Shown: positions 14,684 through 22,824 of the stretch, piece after piece
Layout of the letters: each line of letters opens with the position of its first letter
Numbering within the stretch: the stretch's first letter is position 1
Assembly (NCBI RefSeq): GCF_008693385.1
Contig: NZ_CP044067.1
Span: forward strand, 2,337,501-2,401,500
Direction: 5' to 3'
DNA length: 64,000 nt
DNA from: Cupriavidus pauculus
GTDB lineage: Bacteria; Pseudomonadota; Gammaproteobacteria; Burkholderiales; Burkholderiaceae
Made by a program: the position numbers and the translations under genes
The notes under the pieces: model-generated
Seen by the model: the letters and a program-made list of their open reading frames with translations, nothing else
Told to the model about the DNA's origin: nothing
Database searches by the model: none

Positions 14684-16315
14684 ATGGAGAATGAGTCAAG
14701 TATCGAAACTCGCGCCCGGCCTGCCACGGAATCGGTCGCTATCCGGGGTGTCCCATCCATGAATGCAACAATCCGTCCGGCAATCACAGCGCCCGCGGTC
14801 GCCATGGCCGCCGTCGCGGACGTGGAAGAGATCGTTGCATTCGGCGCGTTCCGATTGTTTCCCACGCAGCGACGTCTCGAGCGCGACGGCCTGTGCGTGC
14901 CGCTGAGCAGCCGCGCGATGGATATCCTGATCGCGTTGCTGGAGCGCGCGGGCGATGTCGTCGACAAGCGCGAGCTGATGGCACGTGCGTGGCGCAACAT
15001 GGTGGTCGATGACAGCAACCTGCGTGTGCATATCGCGGGCCTGCGCAGGATGCTCGACGATGGCGACGGTGGGGCGCGCTACGTGACCAACGTGCCGGGA
15101 CGCGGCTACTGCTTCGTGGGACAGATCACGCGTGTCCGCGCGTCGCATCGCGATGCGCCCGACACGGAGTGCGCCGCCGCACCGCGCGATGCCGGCACGG
15201 ATCGCGGCGCCATGGGTGGCATCGCCACCCGGCCCGCGCCTGCGGTGGAGCAGCCGTTGCCGCCACGTCTGGCGCGCATGCTGGGGCGCGGCGAAGCCGT
15301 GGGGCATATCGCGGCGGCTTTGCGCGTGCATCGCTTCATGTCGATCGTCGGCCCTGGCGGTATCGGCAAGACGACCGTGGCGGTGGCCATCGCGCATGAC
15401 GTTGCATCGGGTTGCGGCGCGGCCACGTCCTTTATCGACCTCGGCGCGCACACCGATGGCGACGCGCTGCGGCACGCATTGCAGGCGTTCGCCGACGCGT
15501 TGCCGGATGCGCCCGTGCTGATCGTGCTCGACAACTGCGAGCACGTGCTGTGCACGGTGGCGTCGTTCGCGGAACGGCTGGTCGCGCGATCGCGGAACCA
15601 TCATGTGCTGGCCACGAGCCGCGAGGCATTGCGTGCCGAAGGCGAGCACGTCTACCGCCTGCCGCCGCTGGCGAGCCCGCCGCCGGACGCGCCGTTCACG
15701 GCCGCGCAGGCGCAGGCCTATCCCGCGGTGCAACTGTTTCTCGAACGTGCCGAGGCCAACGGTCATCCCATCGCGATGACCGACAGCGAGGCGCATCAGG
15801 TGGCCGCGATCTGCCGGCGCCTCGATGGCGTGCCGCTCGCGATCGAGCTTGCGGCCTGCCGCGTTGGGGCATTCGGCATCGACGGCACCGCGGCGCTGCT
15901 CGATACCCGCTTTCTGCTGCAATGGCAGGGGCGCCGCACGGCGCCGCCGCGCCATCGGACGCTGGGCGCGCTGCTCGACTGGAGTCACGCTCTGCTCTCC
16001 GGTGTCGAGCGCAAGGTATTCCTGCGGCTGGCGCTGTTCGGGGATGCCTTCGCACTGGAGACCGCGCTCGACGCGCTCTGCGTGGTCGATGGCGAGCGCG
16101 CCGACGTGGTCGATGCGATCGACAGCCTCGTCGCGAAATCGCTGCTGTCCGCCACGCAGATGGAAGACGAATCGGTGCGCTACCGGCTGCCCGCACACAC
16201 GCGGATCTATGCCGCCGAGAAAGCGGGCTCGCAAGGGGGGCACCCGCGGCACGCGGACACGCACGCCGCCGAGCGCGTTCCGGCGCGCGACCTGCCGCTT
16301 GCCGAGGCCGGCTGA
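14684..16315 (+). CDS. Winged-helix plus NB-ARC ATPase regulator lacking the TPR region
   Basis: A protein of 543 residues; I chose the ATG at 14684 for its GAGGGA ribosome site. Residues about 45-140 form an OmpR/PhoB-type winged helix (FGAFRLFPTQRRLERDG, DDSNLRVHIAGLRRMLDD, VPGRGYCF). An NB-ARC/STAND ATPase follows, with P-loop GPGGIGKT at residues 223-230, Walker B LIVLDNCEHVL and GVPLAIELAA. The sensor end of such regulators, a long tetratricopeptide-like region that usually brings them to about 900 residues, is missing. The protein stops soon after the ATPase with a His/Ala-rich tail. It may be a naturally short form or a decayed gene. Confidence 0.85.
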   Translation: MENESSIETRARPATESVAIRGVPSMNATIRPAITAPAVAMAAVADVEEIVAFGAFRLFPTQRRLERDGLCVPLSSRAMDILIALLERAGDVVDKRELMARAWRNMVVDDSNLRVHIAGLRRMLDDGDGGARYVTNVPGRGYCFVGQITRVRASHRDAPDTECAAAPRDAGTDRGAMGGIATRPAPAVEQPLPPRLARMLGRGEAVGHIAAALRVHRFMSIVGPGGIGKTTVAVAIAHDVASGCGAATSFIDLGAHTDGDALRHALQAFADALPDAPVLIVLDNCEHVLCTVASFAERLVARSRNHHVLATSREALRAEGEHVYRLPPLASPPPDAPFTAAQAQAYPAVQLFLERAEANGHPIAMTDSEAHQVAAICRRLDGVPLAIELAACRVGAFGIDGTAALLDTRFLLQWQGRRTAPPRHRTLGALLDWSHALLSGVERKVFLRLALFGDAFALETALDALCVVDGERADVVDAIDSLVAKSLLSATQMEDESVRYRLPAHTRIYAAEKAGSQGGHPRHADTHAAERVPARDLPLAEAG

Positions 16316-16347
16316 GCGGCGGGGTGCCCGATCATGGCATTACCGCA

Positions 16348-17235
16348 TCATGACGCCTGCTCGCGGCGGCGCGGTTCCAGTGTGCCGACGAGCACGCCGA
16401 GCACGATCAATGCGCTGGCCGTGAAGATCAGCGGCCAGTTGGTGTGCGTGTCGCGCAGCGTGAGGGCCAGCCCGAGCATCGACAGCACGGGCGTGGCATA
16501 GGCCACGGTGCCGATTTTCGCGGCATCGCCGGCGCGCATCGCGCGATCCCATAGCACGAAGGCGTACCCGAGCGGGCCGAGGCCGATTGCGGCCATGGCG
16601 ATCCAGTTGGCGCCGGTTGGCACGTAGCGCGCCTCGAAGGCGAAATGCCCCGCCAGCGCCAGCAGCCCCGCGCCGAGGCAGAACCCGCCGACCGCCCACG
16701 ACGAATAAGGCGGCAGCCACCGCGAGCCGAGCGAATAGATGGCCCACGTCAGCGCGGCAACGGCCGCGCAGGCGTAGCCGGCCAGCTGCGTCATCGTGAA
16801 TGCGGCGCTGCCGCCCGACGGCTGGATGGCGAGTGCACAGCCGGCGAACGCGATGCCGCAGCCGAGCCATGCACGCAGCCGCGGTGTCGCGATTGCGGCT
16901 GCGGCCGACGTCGCACGACGGCCGACAAAGCCAGACAGCATCACCATCAGCAGCGGCCACAGGTAGTTGATCAGGTTCGCCTCGGCCACGGGCGCGAGCC
17001 GGAACGCGCCGATCAGGCACACGTGATAGACGAACAGGCATCCGGCGCCGAATGCCCAGGTGCGCACGGGCACGCGCCATGCGCGCATGCGCGGCAGCGA
17101 GACGAGGCTGCCGATGCAGAGCGAAATGCCCGTGAGCAGCCAGGGCGGCACGTCGCGCGCCTGACCGACCATCGAGGCGAATGCAGCCCAGAGAACGATG
17201 GCGCCGAGGGCGCACAGCCATGCGGCGAGACTCAA
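16348..17235 (-). CDS. DMT-family exporter (EamA, YddG-like)
   Basis: I chose the TTG at 17235. It overlaps the LysR stop as TTGA, has GGAG eight bases upstream and gives 295 residues, the normal EamA length with ten membrane helices. The ATG at 17283 would overlap the LysR gene by 52 bases. Two EamA repeats are visible (YHVCLIGAFRLAPVAEANLINYLWPLL and YAFVLWDRAMRAGDAAKIGTVAYATPVLS); the second resembles the YddG aromatic amino acid exporter. Substrate unknown. It is translationally coupled to the LysR regulator. Confidence 0.87.
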   Translation of the reverse strand: MSLAAWLCALGAIVLWAAFASMVGQARDVPPWLLTGISLCIGSLVSLPRMRAWRVPVRTWAFGAGCLFVYHVCLIGAFRLAPVAEANLINYLWPLLMVMLSGFVGRRATSAAAAIATPRLRAWLGCGIAFAGCALAIQPSGGSAAFTMTQLAGYACAAVAALTWAIYSLGSRWLPPYSSWAVGGFCLGAGLLALAGHFAFEARYVPTGANWIAMAAIGLGPLGYAFVLWDRAMRAGDAAKIGTVAYATPVLSMLGLALTLRDTHTNWPLIFTASALIVLGVLVGTLEPRRREQAS

Positions 17236-18275
17236 ATTTTTCTCCAGGTAGGCGGATACTGCGGATCGTAGTCGCTGAGGCATGCAAGGTTCAGCGCGCG
17301 GATGCGATCGGTCACGAAGTCGATGAACACGCGGATGCGCGTGGGCAGGTGCTGCCGGCTCAGGTAGCAGACGTAGTGGCCACGATCGTCGGGCGCGTGG
17401 CGGGCCAGCGCGATGACGAGCGATCCGGCGGTCAGGTGGTCGCAGATCTGATAGCCCGCCATCTGCGCGATGCCATGGCCGTCCAGCACGGCTTGCAGGA
17501 CGAGATCCGCGTCATTGAACGTGAGCGAGCCGCGCGGCTGGTATTTGCGCGTCTCGCCCGACACCCTGAACTCCCATTCGAAGATGCGGCCGTTCGCAAA
17601 ACGGAAGTTGACGCAGTTGTGATCGGCAAGGTCGTCGAGGGTCTCGGGCAGGCCGTGCTCGCTGGCGTACTGCTTCGACGCGCACAAGGCCATCTGCATG
17701 GGGATGATCTGGCGCGCGATGATGCTCGAATCCTCGATGCGGCCGTTGCGAAACGCCACGTCGATGCGATCCGCGGCGAAATCGGTGTGGCGGTCGTCGA
17801 GCAGCAGGTCGATCGCGATCTCCGGGTAGCGGCCGCGGAATTCCGCGAGCAGCGGTGCCACGACCTTACGGCCGAAGCCCACCGTCGCGCTGATGCGCAG
17901 CAGTCCCGACGGCGGCCCCTCGCGGAGTTCGCGCATGTCGTTCATCGCCTCGACGATGCGCTCCACGCCCTGGTGGCAGTTCTCGAAGAACAGCTCGCCT
18001 TCGCGCGTGAGCCGCGTGGAGCGCGTGGTGCGCAGGAAGAGCCGGGTGTGAAGCTGGTCTTCCAGCCGCTGCACGCTGCGGCTGACCGCGGAGCGGCCAA
18101 TGCCGAGGCGCTCGCCAGCCTTGGCGAAGCTGCCTTCGCGCACGACGGCGATAAAGGCCATGACGCCCGCGTAGCTCGTCGCGAAGCTGGCGGACAGGGC
18201 GTCCGTGCCCGCGTCCGGCGAGGTGGTGTGCGAGGTGGCGTGCGAGGTGGCGCGCGAAGATTCAGTGAGTCTCAT
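17232..18275 (-). CDS. LysR-family regulator with extended N-terminus
   Basis: A protein of 347 residues from the ATG at 18275 (a GTG at 18287 and an ATG at 18161 are alternatives). The helix-turn-helix (MAFIAVVREGSFAKAGERLG, GRSAVSRSVQRLEDQLHTRLF) starts only at about residue 38. The extra N-terminus is a Thr/Ser/His/Ala repeat encoded by a 12-base tandem repeat. Effector-domain features such as GLLRISATVGFGR and DRIDVAFRNG are of the CrgA/AaeR-like group. It overlaps the exporter downstream and probably controls it. Confidence 0.87.
   Translation of the reverse strand: MRLTESSRATSHATSHTTSPDAGTDALSASFATSYAGVMAFIAVVREGSFAKAGERLGIGRSAVSRSVQRLEDQLHTRLFLRTTRSTRLTREGELFFENCHQGVERIVEAMNDMRELREGPPSGLLRISATVGFGRKVVAPLLAEFRGRYPEIAIDLLLDDRHTDFAADRIDVAFRNGRIEDSSIIARQIIPMQMALCASKQYASEHGLPETLDDLADHNCVNFRFANGRIFEWEFRVSGETRKYQPRGSLTFNDADLVLQAVLDGHGIAQMAGYQICDHLTAGSLVIALARHAPDDRGHYVCYLSRQHLPTRIRVFIDFVTDRIRALNLACLSDYDPQYPPTWRKI
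18218..18253. repeat. Three 12-base tandem repeats in the LysR N-terminus
   Basis: Three adjacent units GCGAGGTGG(T/C)G(T/C) at 18218, 18230 and 18242, one or two bases apart in sequence. Read leftward they encode an ATSH-like tetrapeptide. A slippage-prone tract in a region not needed for the helix-turn-helix. Confidence 0.8.
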
Positions 18276-18351
18276 GGGTACCGGCACATCGACAGGAGTA
18301 TCGAGCCGATTGTTGCCGCGGCCTTGCCCCGTGCGCGGTGGCGCTAACGAG

Positions 18352-18363
18352 GATTTACAACGC
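18352..18363. promoter_or_regulatory. Copy of the GATTTACAACGC word
   Basis: GATTTACAACGC, identical for 12 bases to the word at 5893 and to the reverse complement at 25467. Here it lies between the Ohr stop and the LysR start, with no sigma-54 match beside it. The word may therefore belong to a factor that is not strictly sigma-54 linked. Confidence 0.35.
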
Positions 18364-18906
18364 TTAACGGGTCCCGAATGCGTGGCTCATGCCGTGCCGA
18401 TGCCCGCCCCGCGGCTGTACCGCCAGTGTGATGCTCGGAATGCCCTGCCGTGTCATTTTGGAGTAAGGACACACGCGCTCCGCATTGCGCACGAGTTCTT
18501 CAGCCACCGCGAACTCGACATCCGGCAGGTGAATCTCCACGTCCGCGGTAAGCATGAAGAGCCCGTCCACGGGATCGCGTCCAAAGGTCACGGTGACATC
18601 GACGGTCATATTGGGCACGGCGATGGAAGCGCGCGCCGCGAGCAGATGCAGCACGCCATGGAAGCATGCCGCATAGCCGGCCGCGAACAACTGCTCGGGA
18701 TTCGTCCCCCCGCCTGGCCCGCCCAGCGCCTTCGGCATGCGCAGCGCCAGCTGGAGCGTGCCGTCGTCGGACTGCGCGATGCCGGAGGCCCGCCCATGTT
18801 CGGTGGTGCCGCCGGCCACCGTGACCCGGGTAGCGTAGAGCGGCTTGAATGCCTCCCCCCGGTATCGCTCGAGCAGCGAAGTGGGTGGGGGTGTCAGGGT
18901 TGTCAT
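18364..18906 (-). CDS. Ohr/OsmC-family peroxiredoxin
   Basis: A protein of 180 residues. Both reactive cysteines of the Ohr group are present, in GYAACFHGVL and AERVCPYSKM, together with GGTNPEQLFAAGYAAC. Ohr proteins reduce organic hydroperoxides with lipoylated partners in the cytoplasm. It is about 40 residues longer than typical Ohr: an N-terminal leader (MTTLTPPPTSLLERYRG) and a Gly/His tail (PRGGHRHGMSHAFGTR) are added. No OhrR repressor gene adjoins it. The upstream gap of 125 bases before ku contains no clear promoter. Confidence 0.88.
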   Translation of the reverse strand: MTTLTPPPTSLLERYRGEAFKPLYATRVTVAGGTTEHGRASGIAQSDDGTLQLALRMPKALGGPGGGTNPEQLFAAGYAACFHGVLHLLAARASIAVPNMTVDVTVTFGRDPVDGLFMLTADVEIHLPDVEFAVAEELVRNAERVCPYSKMTRQGIPSITLAVQPRGGHRHGMSHAFGTR

Positions 18907-19031
18907 GTTGTAAGCCGTAATGAGGCCGAGCCGAGTTTCAATGCTAGGCGGGGGGCGAGGCGATGACTAGCGCATGCGAGGGACGCAGTATGTTGCATCG
19001 CCGGCACCAATGTATTGCGGCCGGGGCGGTG

Positions 19032-20162
19032 TCAGGCGGCTTTTCTGACGGTCGGCTTTCGGGCAGTGGTCTTGTTGGCGGCAACCTTCCTGGGGGCGGC
19101 CTTTTTGGGGGCGGCCTCCCTTGCGGCCTTTTTTGGGGCTGGATTTGCCGCTTTATTTGCCGCGACTTCCTTTGCCGCGACTTTCTTTGTCGCGACTTTC
19201 TTTGCAGAGGCCTTTTTTGCAGCGACCTTCGTTGCAGCCGCCTTCGTTGCAGCCACCTTCGTTGCAGCCACCTTCTTTGCGGCGGCCTTCTTCGCGGCGG
19301 CCCCCTTTGCAGCGGCCTTCTTTGCCGGGGTCTCCTCCGCAGCCGGGGCCTTCTCTTCGGCTCGCTTCCCTCGCTTGCCGAGGCTATCCCGCAGCAACGC
19401 CATCATGTCGATGACCTTGGCACCCTTGCCGGCAGGTGCGGTGTCCTTGCTCGCCGGCGTGAGCAACTGCGTGTTGCCGGACTTGATCTTGGCGTCGATC
19501 ACGGCCATCAGGTCGTCGCGATAGGTATCGCGGTATTGCTCGGGCGACCAGTCCTCGCTCATGTCCTCCACGAGCTTTTCGGCCATCTCGACCTCGCGCG
19601 CGGAGGCGCCCTGCTTGCCCCCCTTGGGCAGCGCAAGGTCCTCGATCGGCAGCACCTCGTCGGCGAACCGCATCGTATTGAGCACCAACGCCTTGCCGGA
19701 GACGAGTACGGCCGCCAGATGCTGGCGGTTGCGCAGCACGACCATCGCCAGCGCGGCGCGGCCCGTGCGGCGCATCGTTTCATGCAGCAGCGCGTACCCG
19801 CGCTCGCCGCGCTTGTCGGGTTCGAGGTAGTAGGGCGTCTCGAAGTAGTAGGGGGGAATGCTCGCCGCGTCGACAAAGCTGACGATATCGACGGTCTGCG
19901 TGGCTTCGACGTTGGCCTGCCGGAAGTCCTCGTCGCTCAGGACGACGTACTCGTCCTTCTCGTACGCATACCCCTTGACGATGTCGTCGCTCTCCACGGG
20001 CTTGCCCGTGTGCTTGTTGATGCGCTGATACCCGATGGGCGCCATGTCGCGCTTGTCGAGCATGTCCAGGTCCAGCGTGTGCGTGCGCGATGCCGGCTTG
20101 AGGGACACCGGAATATTGACGAGGCCGAAACTGATGGCGCCCTTCCAGATGATGCGCGACAT
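19032..20162 (-). CDS. ku: Bacterial Ku, end-joining DNA-end-binding protein, with long Lys/Ala tail
   Basis: A protein of 376 residues. Residues 1-260 form the Ku core (MSRIIWKGAISFGLVNIPV, YYFETPYYLEPDKRGE, LVEDMSEDWSPEQYRDTYRDDLMAVIDAKI). From about residue 270 the protein becomes a lysine/alanine repeat tail of around 100 residues (KKAAAKK, KVAATK, KVAAKK units) like histone H1 or bacterial HU/AlgP tails. Ku binds double-strand ends and recruits LigD, which is encoded 2.7 kb away in the same direction. Basic tails on Ku are known to strengthen DNA binding, but this one is long. The ATG has a GGAGG ribosome site that overlaps the stop of the tiny ORF upstream. Confidence 0.95.
   Translation of the reverse strand: MSRIIWKGAISFGLVNIPVSLKPASRTHTLDLDMLDKRDMAPIGYQRINKHTGKPVESDDIVKGYAYEKDEYVVLSDEDFRQANVEATQTVDIVSFVDAASIPPYYFETPYYLEPDKRGERGYALLHETMRRTGRAALAMVVLRNRQHLAAVLVSGKALVLNTMRFADEVLPIEDLALPKGGKQGASAREVEMAEKLVEDMSEDWSPEQYRDTYRDDLMAVIDAKIKSGNTQLLTPASKDTAPAGKGAKVIDMMALLRDSLGKRGKRAEEKAPAAEETPAKKAAAKGAAAKKAAAKKVAATKVAATKAAATKVAAKKASAKKVATKKVAAKEVAANKAANPAPKKAAREAAPKKAAPRKVAANKTTARKPTVRKAA
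19035..19335. repeat. Degenerate repeats encoding the Ku tail
   Basis: Imperfect tandem units, clearest as three 15-base copies near 19228-19272, code for Lys-(Val/Ala)-Ala-Ala-(Thr/Lys) steps. The DNA is strongly purine/pyrimidine biased between strands. Copy-number variation between strains would be expected. Confidence 0.75.
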
Positions 20163-20172
20163 GGCGGCCCTC

Positions 20173-20313
20173 CTACGCGCGTTGCGGCGGCGGCGGGGGC
20201 ACGTCTCCCGGAGGCGGATCGCTGACAGGATCGGCCGGCATATCGGGCGGTGCCTCGGGCGGCGGCACTTCCGGCGGGGGTGGGGTGATATCGGGTTCAG
20301 GCGTAATGTGCAA
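20173..20313 (-). CDS. 46-residue Pro-rich ORF coupled to ku
   Basis: A TTG start at 20313 lies six bases after a full AAGGAG. The product (MHITPEPDITPPPPEVPPPE at the start, then PPDMPADPVSDPPPGDVPPP) is almost wholly Pro, Glu, Asp and Val, acidic and presumably disordered. Its TAG stop merges with the GGAGG ribosome site of ku, so translation of the two is probably coupled. I know similar short Pro/Glu/Asp proteins only as unnamed hypotheticals in Burkholderiales. An acidic Pro-rich peptide made with a very basic Ku tail is suggestive, but no function is known. Confidence 0.6.
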   Translation of the reverse strand: MHITPEPDITPPPPEVPPPEAPPDMPADPVSDPPPGDVPPPPPQRA

Positions 20314-20354
20314 CGTCAACTCCTTGGTATCGGTGAGCGGCGGATGGCGCTGGC

Positions 20355-22427
20355 TCAGGCATCGAGTTCGTCCAGCAAACGGGTGATGGCATCGAGGTCG
20401 GCCGGCTTGACCAGATGGAGGTCGAAGCCGGCGGCCCGCGTACGGCGGCGGTCGTCGGGCTGGCCGAAGCCGGTCAGCGCCACAAGCCGCGCGTTGCGCA
20501 GTTCGGGAATCTCACGCAGGCGCCGCGCGGTTTCAAAGCCGTCCATGGCGGGCATGCCGAGGTCCAGCAGCACGACGTCGGGACGCACGCTCGCGGCCTG
20601 GTCCACGGCGGTCTGGCCATCCGAGGCCGTGACCACCGTATGGCCGAGCGTCTGCAGCGTCATCGTCATGGCTTCCAGCGCATCCACGTTGTCATCGACG
20701 AGCATGATCGTGTGGGCGGTGCTGGCCTGCATGCGCGGCTTGCCCGCCGACGGCTGCCAGTTCTGCCACGGCTCCACGGGCAGCTCGACGATAAACGTGC
20801 TGCCACGGCCCGGTCCCGGGCTTTCCGCCGAGACGCGCCCGCCGTGCAGCACCACGAGTTTCTGCACGAGCGTCAGGCCGATGCCGGGACCTTCGCGCGC
20901 CGCGAGGTTGTCGGGATGGCCGTCGTCTTGCTGCAATGCGCTCGCGGCGACCTGATCGTCATGCTCGGCGAGTGCCTGCGATTCCTCTGCATCGTTTAGC
21001 TGGCCGTTGCCGTTGTCATGCACGGCGGGGGCGAGCGGGTCGAACAGCTGCCGCTGCAGCATGGTGGAAAGGCCCGCGCCATTGTCGGACACGCGCACGG
21101 CGACCCGGTCACCGTTCGGCGAGCTGACCACGGAGGCCGTGACGGACAGTGCGCCGCCTTCGGGCGTGTACTTGGCCGCGTTGTGCAGCAGGTTCGCGAA
21201 GATCTGCGTCAGCCGGACCATGTCGCCGCAGACCGGCAGCGGCTGCTCGGGCAGCGACAGGCGCAGCGTATGGCGGCGCGTCTCGAGCAGCGGCCGCACC
21301 GTTTCCACGGCCGTGTTCAGCGCGCTGCGCAACTCGACGAGGTCGCGCCGCAGCGTGATCTTGCCCTGGTTGAAGCGCGACACGTCCAGCAAGTCATCGA
21401 CGAGGCGCGTGAGGTGGCGCAGCTGCCGGCCGATGATGTCGCGCGCGCGGAACATGTCTTCGCGCGAAGGCGCGCCGCGTTGGAGCAGGTCCACCGCGCT
21501 GCGCATCGGCGCGAGCGGGTTGCGCAGTTCGTGCGCGAGCATCGCGAGGAATTCGTCCTTGCGGCGCTCTTCGTTATGGAGCGCGCGTTCGGCGCGGTTG
21601 TGCCGCGTGACGTCCTGGCAGATGCCCGCCACGCGCAGGCAGCGCCCATCGGCGCCGCGCACGGGAAACGCCCGCATATGGACTTCGCGGATTTCGCCGG
21701 TGGGCCGCTCGAGCTGGAATTCGGTATCGAGCCGGCCATCGCGCAGCATGGCATCCCACTCGCTGCTCATGCGGTCGCGCTCTTCGGGGACGACCCAATC
21801 GACCCAGCGCTTCGGTTCCTGCTGGATGGCGCCGACGGGGCGGCCCCAGAGCGCTTCGAACGACGGGCTCACGAACAGGAATCGCCGCGCGGCGGGATCG
21901 AAGATCCAGACCACGTCGGCCAGCGACTCGGCCAGCTGGCGGAACAGGTCCTCGTTCTCGTGCAGCGCCTGCGACGTACGGCTATACGCATCCTCCGCGC
22001 CCCGCATGCGCAGCAGCGCGTTGATGCTGGAGACCAGTTCCTCGGGCTCCACGGGTTCCACGAGGAAACTGTCGGCGCCGCCATTGAGCGCCTGCGCGCG
22101 GCGGTGCGAGTCGGTGACCCCCGGCGAGGTCAGCAGCACGAGGCTGCGCGCGGTCTGCGCATCGGCCTTGATGAGCCGGCAGACCTCGAGGCCGTCGATA
22201 TCGGGCAACCGCGTGCCGAGGAGCACGAGGTCCGGCGAATGCTGGCGTACGAGCGACAGCGCCGCCTGTCCGGACGATGCCTCGAGCACCGTGAAATCGG
22301 CGCGATGGAGGATTCGGCTTTTCACATAGCGCGGCCCCTCGCGATCCTCGACGTTGAGGATCAACGGACGACGGGTGGCAGCGGTCGTGGCGGCGGAGGG
22401 TGTCGGCGCGTGTGTGGACGTAGTCAT
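20355..22427 (-). CDS. Hybrid sensor histidine kinase: degenerate REC, PAS, HisKA, HATPase, REC
   Basis: A 690-residue soluble protein. Order: receiver (about 20-140), PAS (155-275), HisKA (290-355, H-box LAHELRNPLAPMRSAVDLL), HATPase (400-560, N-box NLLHNAAKYTPEGG, G-boxes VSDNGAGL and GPGIGLTLVQKLV), receiver (575-690). The first receiver has Gly71 where the phospho-aspartate belongs (PDLVLLGTRLPDIDG) and Glu124 in place of the conserved lysine, so it cannot be phosphorylated in the usual way. The last receiver is intact (PDVVLLDLGMPAMDG). An acidic, Gln-rich insert of about 40 residues splits the ATP-lid region. Ku lies downstream, and a sigma-54 match lies 318 bases upstream. Confidence 0.9.
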   Translation of the reverse strand: MTTSTHAPTPSAATTAATRRPLILNVEDREGPRYVKSRILHRADFTVLEASSGQAALSLVRQHSPDLVLLGTRLPDIDGLEVCRLIKADAQTARSLVLLTSPGVTDSHRRAQALNGGADSFLVEPVEPEELVSSINALLRMRGAEDAYSRTSQALHENEDLFRQLAESLADVVWIFDPAARRFLFVSPSFEALWGRPVGAIQQEPKRWVDWVVPEERDRMSSEWDAMLRDGRLDTEFQLERPTGEIREVHMRAFPVRGADGRCLRVAGICQDVTRHNRAERALHNEERRKDEFLAMLAHELRNPLAPMRSAVDLLQRGAPSREDMFRARDIIGRQLRHLTRLVDDLLDVSRFNQGKITLRRDLVELRSALNTAVETVRPLLETRRHTLRLSLPEQPLPVCGDMVRLTQIFANLLHNAAKYTPEGGALSVTASVVSSPNGDRVAVRVSDNGAGLSTMLQRQLFDPLAPAVHDNGNGQLNDAEESQALAEHDDQVAASALQQDDGHPDNLAAREGPGIGLTLVQKLVVLHGGRVSAESPGPGRGSTFIVELPVEPWQNWQPSAGKPRMQASTAHTIMLVDDNVDALEAMTMTLQTLGHTVVTASDGQTAVDQAASVRPDVVLLDLGMPAMDGFETARRLREIPELRNARLVALTGFGQPDDRRRTRAAGFDLHLVKPADLDAITRLLDELDA

Positions 22428-22560
22428 GGCAAGCGGGCGGCGCAGGACGTCGCGGTAGCGGAAGCGGCGATCAAGAAAGTACGAGGAGTGCGATGTATTG
22501 TTGTCGTCACGTCAAAAACAGTAGAAAGTGCCTGGGACCGCTCGGGACGGTCGATTTTGT

Positions 22561-22600
22561 AAAAATTACCCGTTTGGCGCACCGTTGCCTTGTAATTTTT
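22561..22600. repeat. AT-rich inverted repeat in the hybrid-kinase leader
   Basis: AAAAATTAC (22561-22569) and GTAATTTTT (22592-22600), 22 bases apart. Both are embedded in TTGTAA-like contexts and stand out in a GC-rich background. It could be a protein-binding dyad or an RNA hairpin; there is no T-run in the leftward direction. Confidence 0.5.
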
Positions 22601-22755
22601 GTATCGCGCGTCAACGCGTCGCCGGCCGGCGCATGGGCCCCTTCAGCCACGTGGCATGGCGGGCTGGCGCGGGTTTGGACGGGCCTGACGGGTGGTATCT
22701 CATGGTTTCGCCTCGTTGCTCGGGCCGGAAATGGCATACGTTTTCCGACCGGAGT

Positions 22756-22771
22756 GGCAAGAAGCGTGCCG
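22756..22771 (-). promoter_or_regulatory. Sigma-54 promoter (hybrid kinase - Pro-rich ORF - ku)
   Basis: Leftward CGGCACG-CTTC-TTGCC matches the consensus except at the two outermost bases. The predicted start is near 22745, a long way from the ATG at 22427. Confidence 0.6.
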
Positions 22772-22824
22772 CGCGCCTCAGACCCGCTGACAGACGGACG
22801 CCTACAGCGGAAGTCGGGGGGCGG

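Larger units (their letters stand above)
22428..22824. other. Intergenic region, 397 bases, between ligD and the hybrid kinase
   Basis: No convincing gene: a 76-codon open frame on the minus strand (22507-22737) lacks family likeness and a good ribosome site. The region has a sigma-54 match at 22756-22771 and an unusually AT-rich inverted repeat at 22561-22600. If the promoter is used, the kinase mRNA has a leader of about 318 bases. Confidence 0.6.

Noticed and set aside
19015..19524. Phe/Ala-rich open frame opposite the ku tail
   Set aside because: Antisense shadow of the Lys/Ala repeats; no independent signals.
22507..22737. 76-codon open frame in the hybrid-kinase leader
   Set aside because: No family likeness, irregular composition and only a poor ribosome site; the long leader is a simpler reading.
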